A DNA stretch of 64,000 nucleotides. Source: Schlegelella_A sp036263655 (lineage in GTDB: Bacteria > Pseudomonadota > Gammaproteobacteria > Burkholderiales > Burkholderiaceae_C). Below are positions 44,825 to 52,664 of the stretch, piece after piece (within the stretch, counting starts at the first letter, position 1; every line of letters starts with the position of its first letter). The DNA lies in the NCBI GenBank assembly GCA_036263655.1, contig DATAGP010000050.1, positions 30,968 to 94,967 on the forward strand, written 5' to 3'. The notes under the pieces were generated by a model. The model saw only the letters and a list, made by a program, of their open reading frames with translations. It ran no database searches and was not told the origin of the DNA. A program made the position numbers and the translations under genes.

Positions 44825-45799
44825 GTGTCACCACTCAAGCGTTCGTTCCTCCGCCTCGCGTGCATCGCCGCGCTGGCCGGCCCGCTGGCCGCCGAGGCCC
44901 AGGAGATCACCCTCAAGGCCGTCAACGCGTTCACCGAGGGCACCTACTTCGCGCGCAACTTCGAGCGCTTCGTCAAGAAGGTGAACGACGAAGGCAAGGG
45001 GCTGGTGCAGATCAACTACATCGGCGGGCCGAAGGCGATCCCGACCTTCGAGCAGGGCAATGCGCTGCGCAGCGGCGTCGTCGATCTCGCCAACAGCACG
45101 ACCTCGTTCACGGCCGGCATCATTCCCGAAGGCCTCGCGTTCAACTACACGAACAAGACGATGGCCGAGATGCGAAAGGACGGCTCGCTCGAGTACCTCA
45201 ACAAGCTGTTCCTGGACAAGGGCCTCTACTACTTCGCGCGCACCGGCGAAGGCATCCAGTACTACATCTACTCGAACAAGAAGATCGAGACGGCCGACCT
45301 CACCGGCCTCAAGCTGCGCATCGCGCCGATCTACCGCGACTTCTTCCAGAAGCTCGGCGCCAGCGTGGTGCAGATCGCTCCGGGCGAGGTCTACACCGCG
45401 CTCGAGCGCGGCGTGGTCGACGGCTACGGCTGGCCGCTCCTCGGCATCTTCGACCTCGGCTGGCACGAGAAGACGAAGTACCGGCTCGAGCCGGGCTTCT
45501 ACGCCATCGAGCTCGGCGTCATGTTCAGTGCGAACACGTGGAAGAAGCTGACGCCGGCGCAGCGCGAGTTCCTCGAGAAGCAGGGCGCCTGGCTCGAGAG
45601 CCTGAACACCGACATGGCCAACAAGGACGCGCCGGCGGAGATCAAGAAGCAGCAGGACGCCGGCATCCAGGTCGTCAAGCTGCCGCCCGACCAGGCCAGG
45701 ATCCTGGTCAAGACCGCGAACGACGCGGCGTGGGACGCGATCGTCAAGGCGAGCCCGCAGCACGGCCCGAAGCTGCGCGAGATGCTCGCGCCGAAGTAG
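44825..45799 (+). CDS. dctP: TRAP transporter substrate-binding protein (DctP family)
   Basis: A 324-residue periplasmic binding protein. The signal peptide ends AAEAQ; the mature protein has TYFARNFERFVKKVNDEG, the conserved Arg-containing LKLRIAPIYRDFFQKLGAS and TALERGVVDGYGWPLLG, typical of DctP/TAXI-like acid-binding TRAP proteins. It captures a carboxylate for the DctQM permease. The GTG start has a strong AAGGAGA site (44814-44820). A stable hairpin separates it from dctQ, which could keep the binding protein in excess. Confidence 0.93.
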   Translation: MSPLKRSFLRLACIAALAGPLAAEAQEITLKAVNAFTEGTYFARNFERFVKKVNDEGKGLVQINYIGGPKAIPTFEQGNALRSGVVDLANSTTSFTAGIIPEGLAFNYTNKTMAEMRKDGSLEYLNKLFLDKGLYYFARTGEGIQYYIYSNKKIETADLTGLKLRIAPIYRDFFQKLGASVVQIAPGEVYTALERGVVDGYGWPLLGIFDLGWHEKTKYRLEPGFYAIELGVMFSANTWKKLTPAQREFLEKQGAWLESLNTDMANKDAPAEIKKQQDAGIQVVKLPPDQARILVKTANDAAWDAIVKASPQHGPKLREMLAPK

Positions 45800-45815
45800 A
45801 GCCCGTCGAGGCAAG

Positions 45816-45831
45816 CCGGCGCACGCGCCGG
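45816..45831 (+). other. Stable hairpin between dctP and dctQ
   Basis: CCGGCGC and GCGCCGG form an inverted repeat with a 2-base centre (effectively a 6-bp stem with tetraloop), 16 bases after the dctP stop. It has no T-run, so it is more likely a processing or 3'-protecting structure than a full terminator. Confidence 0.5.
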
Positions 45832-45850
45832 TGCCCCGCCGCTGCCCTCG

Positions 45851-46378
45851 ATGGCATCGCTCTCCGCCGCCTTCGGCCGCCTCTACCAGGCGCTGGCTCT
45901 CGCCGCCTGCGTGTTCCTCTTCGCCATGATGGTCGTGATCTGCGGCGACGTGTTCCTGCGCAACGTGCCGCTGATCCGCACCCTGCGCGGCTTCCCGGCG
46001 ACCAACGACCTCTCCGAGGCCTTCCTCTACCTCATCACGCTGCTGTCGTCCCCCTGGCTGCTGCGCAAGGGGCAGCACATCCGCGTCGACGTGCTGCTGC
46101 GGGCGATTCCCAAACGCTGGGCCTGGTACTGCGAGTGGGCGGTCGACGTGCTGGGCCTCGTCTGCTGCCTCGTCCTCATGTGGTACGGCTTTGCCGCCAC
46201 GCTCGACGCGTACCGGTCGGGCGAGATGTTCATCAAGGCCCTGGCGACGCCCGCCTGGTGGTGGCTCGTGTTCCTGCCTTTGACGTTCGGGCTGCTCGCG
46301 GTCGAGTTCGTGTTCCGCATGCTGGCGCTCGGCGCCGGCGAGCGCGGCCCGCGCAGCGAAGCGGTGTCGGCGGCGTGA
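45851..46378 (+). CDS. dctQ: TRAP transporter small permease (DctQ)
   Basis: A 175-residue membrane protein with four helices (about 15-35, 55-75, 95-115, 135-160), the standard layout of the DctQ subunit. The stretch LSEAFLYLITLLSSPWLLRKG matches the family. It forms the transporter with DctM and accepts substrate from DctP, driven by the sodium or proton gradient. The start ATG follows the dctP hairpin. Confidence 0.88.
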   Translation: MASLSAAFGRLYQALALAACVFLFAMMVVICGDVFLRNVPLIRTLRGFPATNDLSEAFLYLITLLSSPWLLRKGQHIRVDVLLRAIPKRWAWYCEWAVDVLGLVCCLVLMWYGFAATLDAYRSGEMFIKALATPAWWWLVFLPLTFGLLAVEFVFRMLALGAGERGPRSEAVSAA

Positions 46379-46409
46379 GCCCGGTGCGGCGGTCGACGGC
46401 GAGGCGGCG

Positions 46410-47723
46410 ATGAGCTGGCAGGCTGCCTCGTGGCTCCTCCTCGGCGGCTCGACCGTCCTCCTCTTCCTCGGCCTGCCGGTGGCCTTCTCGTTCCTCGTCA
46501 TCAACGTCGTCGGCGCCTTCCTGATCCTGGGCGGCGAGAACGGCATCGCGCAGATGGTGCGTAACTGCGTCGGCTCGGTGGCCAACTTCTCACTGACGCC
46601 GATCCCGCTGTTCGTGCTGATGGGCGAGGTGCTGTTCCACACCGGCCTCGCCGTGAAGGTGATCGACGGCATCGAGCGCCTGATCCGCAACGTGCCCGGA
46701 CGGCTGGCGGTGGTCGCAGTCGTCGCCGGCACCATCTTCTCGGCGATTTCAGGCTCGACCATCGCGACGACGGCGATGCTCGGCAGCCTGATGGTCCCCC
46801 TGATGCTCTCGCGCGGCTACCACCCGACCATGGCGACGGGCCCGGTGATGGCCATCGGCGCCGTCGACATGCTCATCCCGCCGTCGGCGCTCACGGTGCT
46901 GCTCGGCAGCCTTTCCGGCATCTCGATCAGCAAGCTGCTCATCGGCGGCATCGTGCCCGGCCTGATCCTGTCGGTCGTCTTCGTCGCCTACATCGTCATC
47001 CGGGTGCGCCTGCAGCCTTCGCTGGCGCCGAGCACGTCGTTTGTCGAGTACCACGGCTGGCAGAAGCTGAAGCCGCTCTTCCAGTACGTGCTGCCCCTGG
47101 TCTCGATCTTCGTGGTCGTCGTCGGGGTCATGGTCGCCGGCATTGCCACGCCGACGGAGTCGGCGGCGATCGGCGCCGCCGCGACGATGTTGCTGGCACT
47201 GCTTTACCGGGCCCTGTCGCTGAAGAGTCTGGTCGCCGCCATCCAGGGCACGGTCGTGGTGTCGGGGATGATCCTCTTCATCATCGTCGGCGCGACGACC
47301 TTCGCGCAGGTGCTCTCGTTCTCGGGCGTGAGCAACGGCATCGTGCAGCTGATCACCGGCCAGAACCTCTCGCCGATGGCCGTCGTCGCCGGGATGCTGG
47401 CGATCCTGATCGTGCTCGGCATCTTCGTCGACCAGGTCAGCATGATGCTCATCACGCTGCCGATCTTCATGCCGATCGTGCAGCAGCTCGGCATCGACCC
47501 GGTCTGGTTCGGGATCATGTTCCTCATCTGCATGCAGCTCGGCCTGCTCCTGCCGCCGCACGGGCTGCTGCTGATGACGATGCGCGGCGTCGCGCCGCCG
47601 GAGGTGACCATGGGCCACATCTTCCAGGCCGTCGTTCCGTACCTGCTGTTCAGCTTCGCCGTGCTCGCGCTCGTGTTCGTGCTGCCCGGCACGGCGACCT
47701 GGCTGCCGGGGCTGCTGAAGTAG
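46410..47723 (+). CDS. dctM: TRAP transporter large permease (DctM)
   Basis: A 437-residue integral membrane protein with about twelve helices and the family motifs FSAISGSTIATTAMLGSLMVP, RGYHPTMATGPVMAIGAVDMLIPPS and LGIFVDQVSMMLITLPIFMP. It is the main transport channel of the TRAP system. It starts 31 bases after dctQ and is followed after 14 bases by the V4R gene, so all are probably one operon. Confidence 0.93.
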   Translation: MSWQAASWLLLGGSTVLLFLGLPVAFSFLVINVVGAFLILGGENGIAQMVRNCVGSVANFSLTPIPLFVLMGEVLFHTGLAVKVIDGIERLIRNVPGRLAVVAVVAGTIFSAISGSTIATTAMLGSLMVPLMLSRGYHPTMATGPVMAIGAVDMLIPPSALTVLLGSLSGISISKLLIGGIVPGLILSVVFVAYIVIRVRLQPSLAPSTSFVEYHGWQKLKPLFQYVLPLVSIFVVVVGVMVAGIATPTESAAIGAAATMLLALLYRALSLKSLVAAIQGTVVVSGMILFIIVGATTFAQVLSFSGVSNGIVQLITGQNLSPMAVVAGMLAILIVLGIFVDQVSMMLITLPIFMPIVQQLGIDPVWFGIMFLICMQLGLLLPPHGLLLMTMRGVAPPEVTMGHIFQAVVPYLLFSFAVLALVFVLPGTATWLPGLLK

Positions 47724-47737
47724 CCGGGGGGTTCCGC

Positions 47738-48325
47738 ATGGCCGGCCTGCGCGATCGCCTCGTCTTCGATGCCGAAGGCGGCACGGTGCGGGACGGGGCG
47801 CGACGCTACGTGCTCATGCGCCCGGATGTCCTGATGGGAGCGTTTGCCCGGCTGGAGCCGAAGGCGCGGAGCATGGCTCTCGACGCGTTCGCGGCATCCG
47901 CCGAAGAGCACGGCGGCGACAGCCTCGCGGCGTACTTCGCCAGCGTCGGCGGCGACGCCTCGGCACTGCTCGACGCGACCGCCGCCGCGGCCGCCGACCT
48001 CGGCTGGGGCCGGTGGTCGTTCCGCCGGGACGGCGACGGGCTCCGGCTGACGGTGACGGGAAGCCCCTTCGCGCACGGCTTCGTCGCAGCGGCTGCGGAT
48101 GGGCCGGCCGAGCCCGTGTGCACGCCGATCCGCGGATTGCTGGCCGCTGCGGCGCGGCTGGTTCTGGCTTCGCGGGCGTCGCCCGGCACGGCTGGCGCGC
48201 CGGCCGCGCCGGCCGCGCTTGGTGCCGCGGCGGCCGACCGCGTCGACACCGAGGAGCTTGCCTGCAGCGCTTGCGGCCACCCGTGCTGCGAGTTCATCGC
48301 CCGTCGTCGCGCGCACCGCGCCTGA
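47738..48325 (+). CDS. V4R-domain (4-vinyl reductase-like) small protein
   Basis: A 195-residue protein. The C-terminal half (about 95-190) matches the V4R small-molecule-binding domain: a hydrophobic beta region (GSPFAHGFVAAAADG), an Ala-rich helix and the closing Cys cluster DTEELACSACGHPCCEFIA. V4R domains occur in chlorophyll-synthesis BchJ and as sensor modules in aromatic-responsive regulators. Here it stands alone between transporter and Rieske genes, so a substrate- or cofactor-binding role is more likely than pigment synthesis. The start GTG/ATG region has a GGGGG site. Confidence 0.75.
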   Translation: MAGLRDRLVFDAEGGTVRDGARRYVLMRPDVLMGAFARLEPKARSMALDAFAASAEEHGGDSLAAYFASVGGDASALLDATAAAAADLGWGRWSFRRDGDGLRLTVTGSPFAHGFVAAAADGPAEPVCTPIRGLLAAAARLVLASRASPGTAGAPAAPAALGAAAADRVDTEELACSACGHPCCEFIARRRAHRA

Positions 48326-48335
48326 GGATCCCGCC

Positions 48336-49685
48336 GTGACCACCCTCGATGCACCTTCGCTCGCGGCCCTGGTGGAGCCCGACCAGGTGCATCGCGACGT
48401 CTACACCGATCCCGCCGTGTTCGCGCTCGAGATGAAGCGCCTGTGGCAACGCAGCTGGCTCTTCGTCGGCCACGCCAGCCAGGTGCCGGAGCCGGGCGAC
48501 TTCGTCACGACCAGCCTCGCCGGCCAACCGGTGATCATGGTGCGGCACGGCGACGCCTCGATCCGCGTCCTCTTCAACCGCTGCGCGCACAAGGGCACGC
48601 GCATCGCCAGTCAGCCGAGCGGCAACACCGGCCGCACCTTCCGCTGTCCGTACCACGCCTGGACCTATCGCACCGACGGCTCGCCGCTCGGCCGGCCCTT
48701 GCCAGGGGGCTACGAGGGCACCCGGGTGAGCACGTGCGCGGCCGGCGAGGGCCTGGCCCGCGCCGGCGCCGTCGAGACCTACCGGGGCTTCGTCTTCGCC
48801 CGCCTCGCGCCGCAGGGCGTCGGCCTGCGCGACTCCGCCGGCGCGATGCTCGAGGTGCTCGACAACCTGGTCGACCGCTCGCCGCAGGGCGAGCTGCGGG
48901 TCGCCGGCGGCGTGCTGCGCAGCCGCTTCCGCGCCAACTGGAAGATCTACCTGGAGAACATCAACGACACCCTGCATCCGGTGTCGACGCACGAGTCGGC
49001 GGCCGCCGCAGCCACCGCCGTCTGGTCGGGCATGCCCGACGACACGCCGAAGCCGATGTCGATCCAGCAGCTCATGCCCTTCGGCTCCGGCTACCGCTTC
49101 TTCGAGAACATGGGCGCGCGTGTCCTGCCGCACGGGCACAGCATCCTCGGCACCCGCTTCAGCATCCACAGCGGCTACGGCGACCTGCCCGGCTACGAGG
49201 CGGCGCTGCGGGCGCGGCACGGCACCGATCGGACCGCGGCGATCCTCGCCTTCTCGCCGCAGAACGCGGTCTTCTATCCGAGCCTGGCGGTGAAGGCGTC
49301 GCCGCTGATCCTGCGCGTCCTGCGCCCGATCGCCGTCGATCGCACCGAGGTCGAGGCCTGGGCGCTGGAGCCGGTCGGCGCGCCGCCGGAGCTGCTGCAG
49401 CGGGCTCTCACCTACAACCGGCTCGTCTTCTCGCCCATGTCGGTGCTGGCGCACGACGACCTGCATGTCTTCGAAGGCATCCAGGAGGCGCTGGCGGTGC
49501 AGGCCAACCCCTGGGTGAGCCTGCACCGCGGCCATCGCGCCGACGAGGCGTCGATGCCGGACCGCGAGGTCGGCGGCACCGACGAGGCGCTGATGAGGAA
49601 CCAGTTCCGTGCCTGGGCCAACGGCATGGCGCCCGACGGGGGCGAGGCGGCGAACGCGGCCGGCATGGCCGGCGCCAGGGCCTGA
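48336..49685 (+). CDS. Rieske oxygenase large (alpha) subunit, copy 1
   Basis: A 449-residue aromatic-ring-hydroxylating oxygenase alpha subunit. The Rieske [2Fe-2S] ligands are Cys83-x-His85 and Cys104-x2-His107. The mononuclear iron site has Asp211, His214 and His219 (NDTLHPVSTHE). No beta subunit gene adjoins it; the nearest is beside copy 2, about 6 kb away. It is followed after 19 bases by the convergent marR. The start is a GTG with a neighbouring GAGGATC. Its substrate is unknown, though the context implies an aromatic or related acid. Confidence 0.93.
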   Translation: MTTLDAPSLAALVEPDQVHRDVYTDPAVFALEMKRLWQRSWLFVGHASQVPEPGDFVTTSLAGQPVIMVRHGDASIRVLFNRCAHKGTRIASQPSGNTGRTFRCPYHAWTYRTDGSPLGRPLPGGYEGTRVSTCAAGEGLARAGAVETYRGFVFARLAPQGVGLRDSAGAMLEVLDNLVDRSPQGELRVAGGVLRSRFRANWKIYLENINDTLHPVSTHESAAAAATAVWSGMPDDTPKPMSIQQLMPFGSGYRFFENMGARVLPHGHSILGTRFSIHSGYGDLPGYEAALRARHGTDRTAAILAFSPQNAVFYPSLAVKASPLILRVLRPIAVDRTEVEAWALEPVGAPPELLQRALTYNRLVFSPMSVLAHDDLHVFEGIQEALAVQANPWVSLHRGHRADEASMPDREVGGTDEALMRNQFRAWANGMAPDGGEAANAAGMAGARA

Positions 49686-49704
49686 GATGGCCGCCGGGCC
49701 GGAT

Positions 49705-50253
49705 TCACTCGGCAGTCGGCTTGTGCAGGTCGATGATCCGCCGCAGCGTCGTCTTCAGCGCGTCGGCGCGGGCGAGGCCGAACGGCGCGAGGACGCGGTC
49801 CTCGTGCTCGCGCGCCAGCACGATCAGCCGTTGGACCAGCTGCCGCCCGGCCGGCGTGATGCCGACCAGCGTCACGCGGCGATCGCTGTCGTGTGCCGTG
49901 CGGCGGACGTGGCCCTTCTCCTGCATGCGGTCGAGGAGCCGGGTCACCGTGGGCTGCTTGGCGAGGGCGATGCTCGCAAGGCGGCCGATGCTCATCCGCG
50001 GCGAATCGGCGAGGGTGGCGAGGACCCGCCACTCCGAGATCGACAGGCCCTGGCGGCGGACGACGGCGTGGAACTCGGCCGAGATGAGCTGGCTCGCCTG
50101 CGCCAGCAGCGCCGGCAGGTAATCGTCGACGAACGCGGTCGTGGCCGGCGCTTCGCCGGCCGTGGCCGTGTCGGACGACGGCGACGCCGCTGCCTCGCCG
50201 GCGCCGGCGAGCGTCCGCGCGGCGCGCCGGGCTTTCAAAGTATGACTTTGCAT
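49705..50253 (-). CDS. MarR family transcriptional regulator
   Basis: A 182-residue winged-helix regulator that usually represses catabolic genes until an aromatic ligand binds. The DNA-binding region is LSISEWRVLATLADSP, MSIGRLASIALAKQPTVTRLL (recognition helix) and the wing DSDRRVTLVGITPAG with the conserved Asp-x-Arg. About 45 residues of Ala-rich sequence precede the fold. The ATG at 50253 is preferred to the TTG at 50268, since the latter lies near the promoter start. It is divergent from the iorA operon and convergent with Rieske copy 1. Confidence 0.92.
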   Translation of the reverse strand: MQSHTLKARRAARTLAGAGEAAASPSSDTATAGEAPATTAFVDDYLPALLAQASQLISAEFHAVVRRQGLSISEWRVLATLADSPRMSIGRLASIALAKQPTVTRLLDRMQEKGHVRRTAHDSDRRVTLVGITPAGRQLVQRLIVLAREHEDRVLAPFGLARADALKTTLRRIIDLHKPTAE

Positions 50254-50255
50254 AC
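50236..50255. promoter_or_regulatory. Overlapping palindromes, probable MarR operator
   Basis: Two inverted repeats overlap: CAAAGT-ATG-ACTTTG (50236-50250) and GTATG-ACTTTG-CATAC (50240-50255). They lie over the first codons of marR and the -35 box of the divergent iorA promoter, where binding would block both. Confidence 0.55.
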
Positions 50256-50275
50256 GTTCACGTCTCAACTAATAT
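50248..50275 (+). promoter_or_regulatory. iorA operon promoter
   Basis: TTGCAT (50248-50253), 16-base spacer, TAATAT (50270-50275). Transcription would start near 50282, about 30 bases before the iorA ATG. The -35 box lies in the palindrome. Confidence 0.6.
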
Positions 50276-50299
50276 AGGCCGCAGACGCATCGCAGGCAA
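50271..50299 (-). promoter_or_regulatory. marR promoter
   Basis: On the minus strand TTGCCT (50299-50294), a 17-base spacer and TATATT (50276-50271) give a promoter for marR. Its -10 overlaps the -10 of the iorA promoter on the other strand. Confidence 0.55.
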
Positions 50300-50312
50300 G
50301 CGGGAAGGGAAC

Positions 50313-52664
50313 ATGGCCGAGCGTTCTTTCGCCGAGGAAGTCGGCAAGCTCAGGTTGGGCGAGGGCGAGACCTTCCGCGGCGAGGGCATCCTCGCCGTGA
50401 CCAAGGCGCTGCTCGAGTCGGGCGTCGCCTACGTCGCCGGCTACCAGGGCGCGCCGATCTCGCACCTGATGGACGTTCTCGCCGACGCCGAGGACATCCT
50501 CGTCGAGCACGGCATCCGCTTCGAGAACAGCGCCAGCGAGGCGACCGCCGCCGCCACGCTCGCCGCATCGGTGAACTACCCGCTGCGCGGCGCCGTCACG
50601 TTCAAGGGGCCGGTCGGCGTCAACGTCGCGTCCGATGCGCTCGCCAACCTGGCTTCGGGCGGCGTGCGCGGCGGCGCCCTCGTCATCGTCGGCGAGGACT
50701 ATGGCGAGGGCTCGTCGATCATGCAGGAGCGCAGCCACGCGTTCGCCATGAAGTCGCAGATCTGGCTGCTCGACCCGCGCCCGAACCTGCCCTCGATCGT
50801 CGCCGCCGTGAAGCAGGGCTTCGAGCTGTCGGAAGCGAGCCGCACGCCGGTGATGCTGCAGCTGCGCATCCGCGCCTGCCATGTCTACGGCCGCTTCACC
50901 GCGTCGGCCAACCGGCGCTCACCGTTCACCCTGCAGCAGGCGATGGACCAGCCGGTGCGGCAGACCGACCGCATCGCCCTGCCGCCGGCCACCTACGCCC
51001 ACGAGCGCGAGAAGATCGCCGAGCGCTGGCCGGCGGCGGTGCGCTTCATCGAGCAGCGCGGCCTGAACGAGTTCTTCGACGCCGACGGTGCCTGCCGCGA
51101 CCTCGGCATCGTCGTCCAGGGCGGGCACTACAACACCGTCGTGCGCGGCCTCGAGCGGCTCGGCCTCGCCGACGTCTACGGCCGCTCGCAGGTGCCGCTC
51201 TACGTCATGAACGTCGCCTACCCGGTGATCGACGCCGAGGTGCTGCGCTTCTGCAGCGGCAAGCGCGCCGTGCTCGTGATCGAGGAGGGCCAGCCGAACT
51301 TCGTCGAGCAGAACATCGCCAACGTGCTGCGGCAGGGCGGCAGCACGACCGCCTTGCACGGCAAGGACGTGCTGCCGATGGCCGGCGAGTACGTGCCGAC
51401 CGTCGTCCGCGACGGCCTGCGCGCCTTCCTCGAGCGCTATGGCGCGCTGCTGCCGAGCGGCCCCGCGGTGGCGGCCAGCGGCGCAGCGGCCAAGCCCGTG
51501 ATTCCGGTCGCCGCGGCACCGCTCGCGGACGTCGTGCACGGCCGGCCGCCCGGGTTCTGCACCGGCTGTCCCGAGCGGCCGATCTTCAGCGCGATGAAGC
51601 TCGTCGAGCGCGAGCTCGGCCCCCATCACGTCAGCGCCGACATCGGCTGCCACCTGTTCTCGATCCTGCCGCCCTTCAACATCGGCAACACGACGATGGG
51701 CTACGGCCTCGGCACCGCCGGCGCCTCGGCGTTCAACCCGCCGGTCAGCCGCTCGGGCCCGGCCGAGGGCGCGCCGCCGGCGCCTCGTCAGGGCAAGCGC
51801 GCGATCAGCGTCATGGGCGACGGCGGCTTCTGGCACAACGGCCTGACGAGCGGCATCGCCCACGCCGTCTTCAACCGCAGCGACAACCTGACCATCGTCG
51901 TCGACAACAACTACACCTCGGCGACCGGCGGCCAGGACCTGCTCTCGTCGAAGCTCGCGCACAAGTCGCGCAGCACCGGCCATGCGATCGAGCGCGCCGT
52001 GCGAGGCGTCGGCGTCGGCTGGGTGCGCACCCTCACCAACACCTACAAGGTGAGCCAGCTGCGCGACACCTTGCGCGAGGCGCTGACGAACTCGGACACC
52101 GGCCCGAAGGTGCTTGTCGCCCAGTCCGAGTGCATGCTGAACCGGCAGCGACGCGAGAAGCCGCTCGTCAAGAAGGCTGTGGCCGCCGGCGAGCGCGTCG
52201 TGCGCGAGCGCTTCGGCGTCGACGAGGACACCTGCACCGGCGACCACTCCTGCATCCGCCTGAACGGCTGCCCGTCCCTCTCGATCAAGCCCAACCCGGA
52301 CCCGCTGCGCAGCGACCCGGTGGCGACGGTGATCGACAGCTGCGTCGGCTGCGGCGTCTGCGGCGAGGTCTCGCATGCCGCCGTGCTGTGCCCCTCGTTC
52401 TACAAGGCGCGGATCGTCAGCAACCCGACCCGCTGGGACCGACTCCGGCAGCGCGTCCGCGGCGGCGCCATCGCCTGGCTGCAGCGCCGCGACGCGCGCC
52501 GGCGCGCGCGGTATGCGTTCCCGGCCCCGGCGCTTCCGGCGGACGACGGCACGGTGGCCGCGCCGTCGCAGGCCCCCGGCGCCGCACCGCCCCGCGTCGA
52601 CAGCGCCTCGGTCGAGCCGCGGCCCGGCAGCAGCGAAGCGCCGCGCGAGCGGGTGCTGCGATGA
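50313..52664 (+). CDS. iorA: Indolepyruvate-type 2-oxoacid:ferredoxin oxidoreductase, alpha subunit
   Basis: A 783-residue thiamine-diphosphate enzyme subunit. The N-terminal pyrimidine domain (FRGEGILAVTKALLESG; SEATAAATLAASVNYP) is followed by FCTGCPERP (about 414), the ThDP motif GDGGFWHNGLTSGI with NNYTSATGG (about 501-535), and two C-terminal Cys clusters for iron-sulfur centres (CTGDHSCIRLNGC at about 640; CVGCGVCGEVSHAAVLC at about 677). It should oxidatively decarboxylate an aryl- or related 2-oxo acid to an acyl-CoA. A Pro/Ala-rich tail (about 725-783) is unusual. A GGGAAGGGA site precedes the ATG. The stop overlaps iorB. Confidence 0.9.
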   Translation: MAERSFAEEVGKLRLGEGETFRGEGILAVTKALLESGVAYVAGYQGAPISHLMDVLADAEDILVEHGIRFENSASEATAAATLAASVNYPLRGAVTFKGPVGVNVASDALANLASGGVRGGALVIVGEDYGEGSSIMQERSHAFAMKSQIWLLDPRPNLPSIVAAVKQGFELSEASRTPVMLQLRIRACHVYGRFTASANRRSPFTLQQAMDQPVRQTDRIALPPATYAHEREKIAERWPAAVRFIEQRGLNEFFDADGACRDLGIVVQGGHYNTVVRGLERLGLADVYGRSQVPLYVMNVAYPVIDAEVLRFCSGKRAVLVIEEGQPNFVEQNIANVLRQGGSTTALHGKDVLPMAGEYVPTVVRDGLRAFLERYGALLPSGPAVAASGAAAKPVIPVAAAPLADVVHGRPPGFCTGCPERPIFSAMKLVERELGPHHVSADIGCHLFSILPPFNIGNTTMGYGLGTAGASAFNPPVSRSGPAEGAPPAPRQGKRAISVMGDGGFWHNGLTSGIAHAVFNRSDNLTIVVDNNYTSATGGQDLLSSKLAHKSRSTGHAIERAVRGVGVGWVRTLTNTYKVSQLRDTLREALTNSDTGPKVLVAQSECMLNRQRREKPLVKKAVAAGERVVRERFGVDEDTCTGDHSCIRLNGCPSLSIKPNPDPLRSDPVATVIDSCVGCGVCGEVSHAAVLCPSFYKARIVSNPTRWDRLRQRVRGGAIAWLQRRDARRRARYAFPAPALPADDGTVAAPSQAPGAAPPRVDSASVEPRPGSSEAPRERVLR

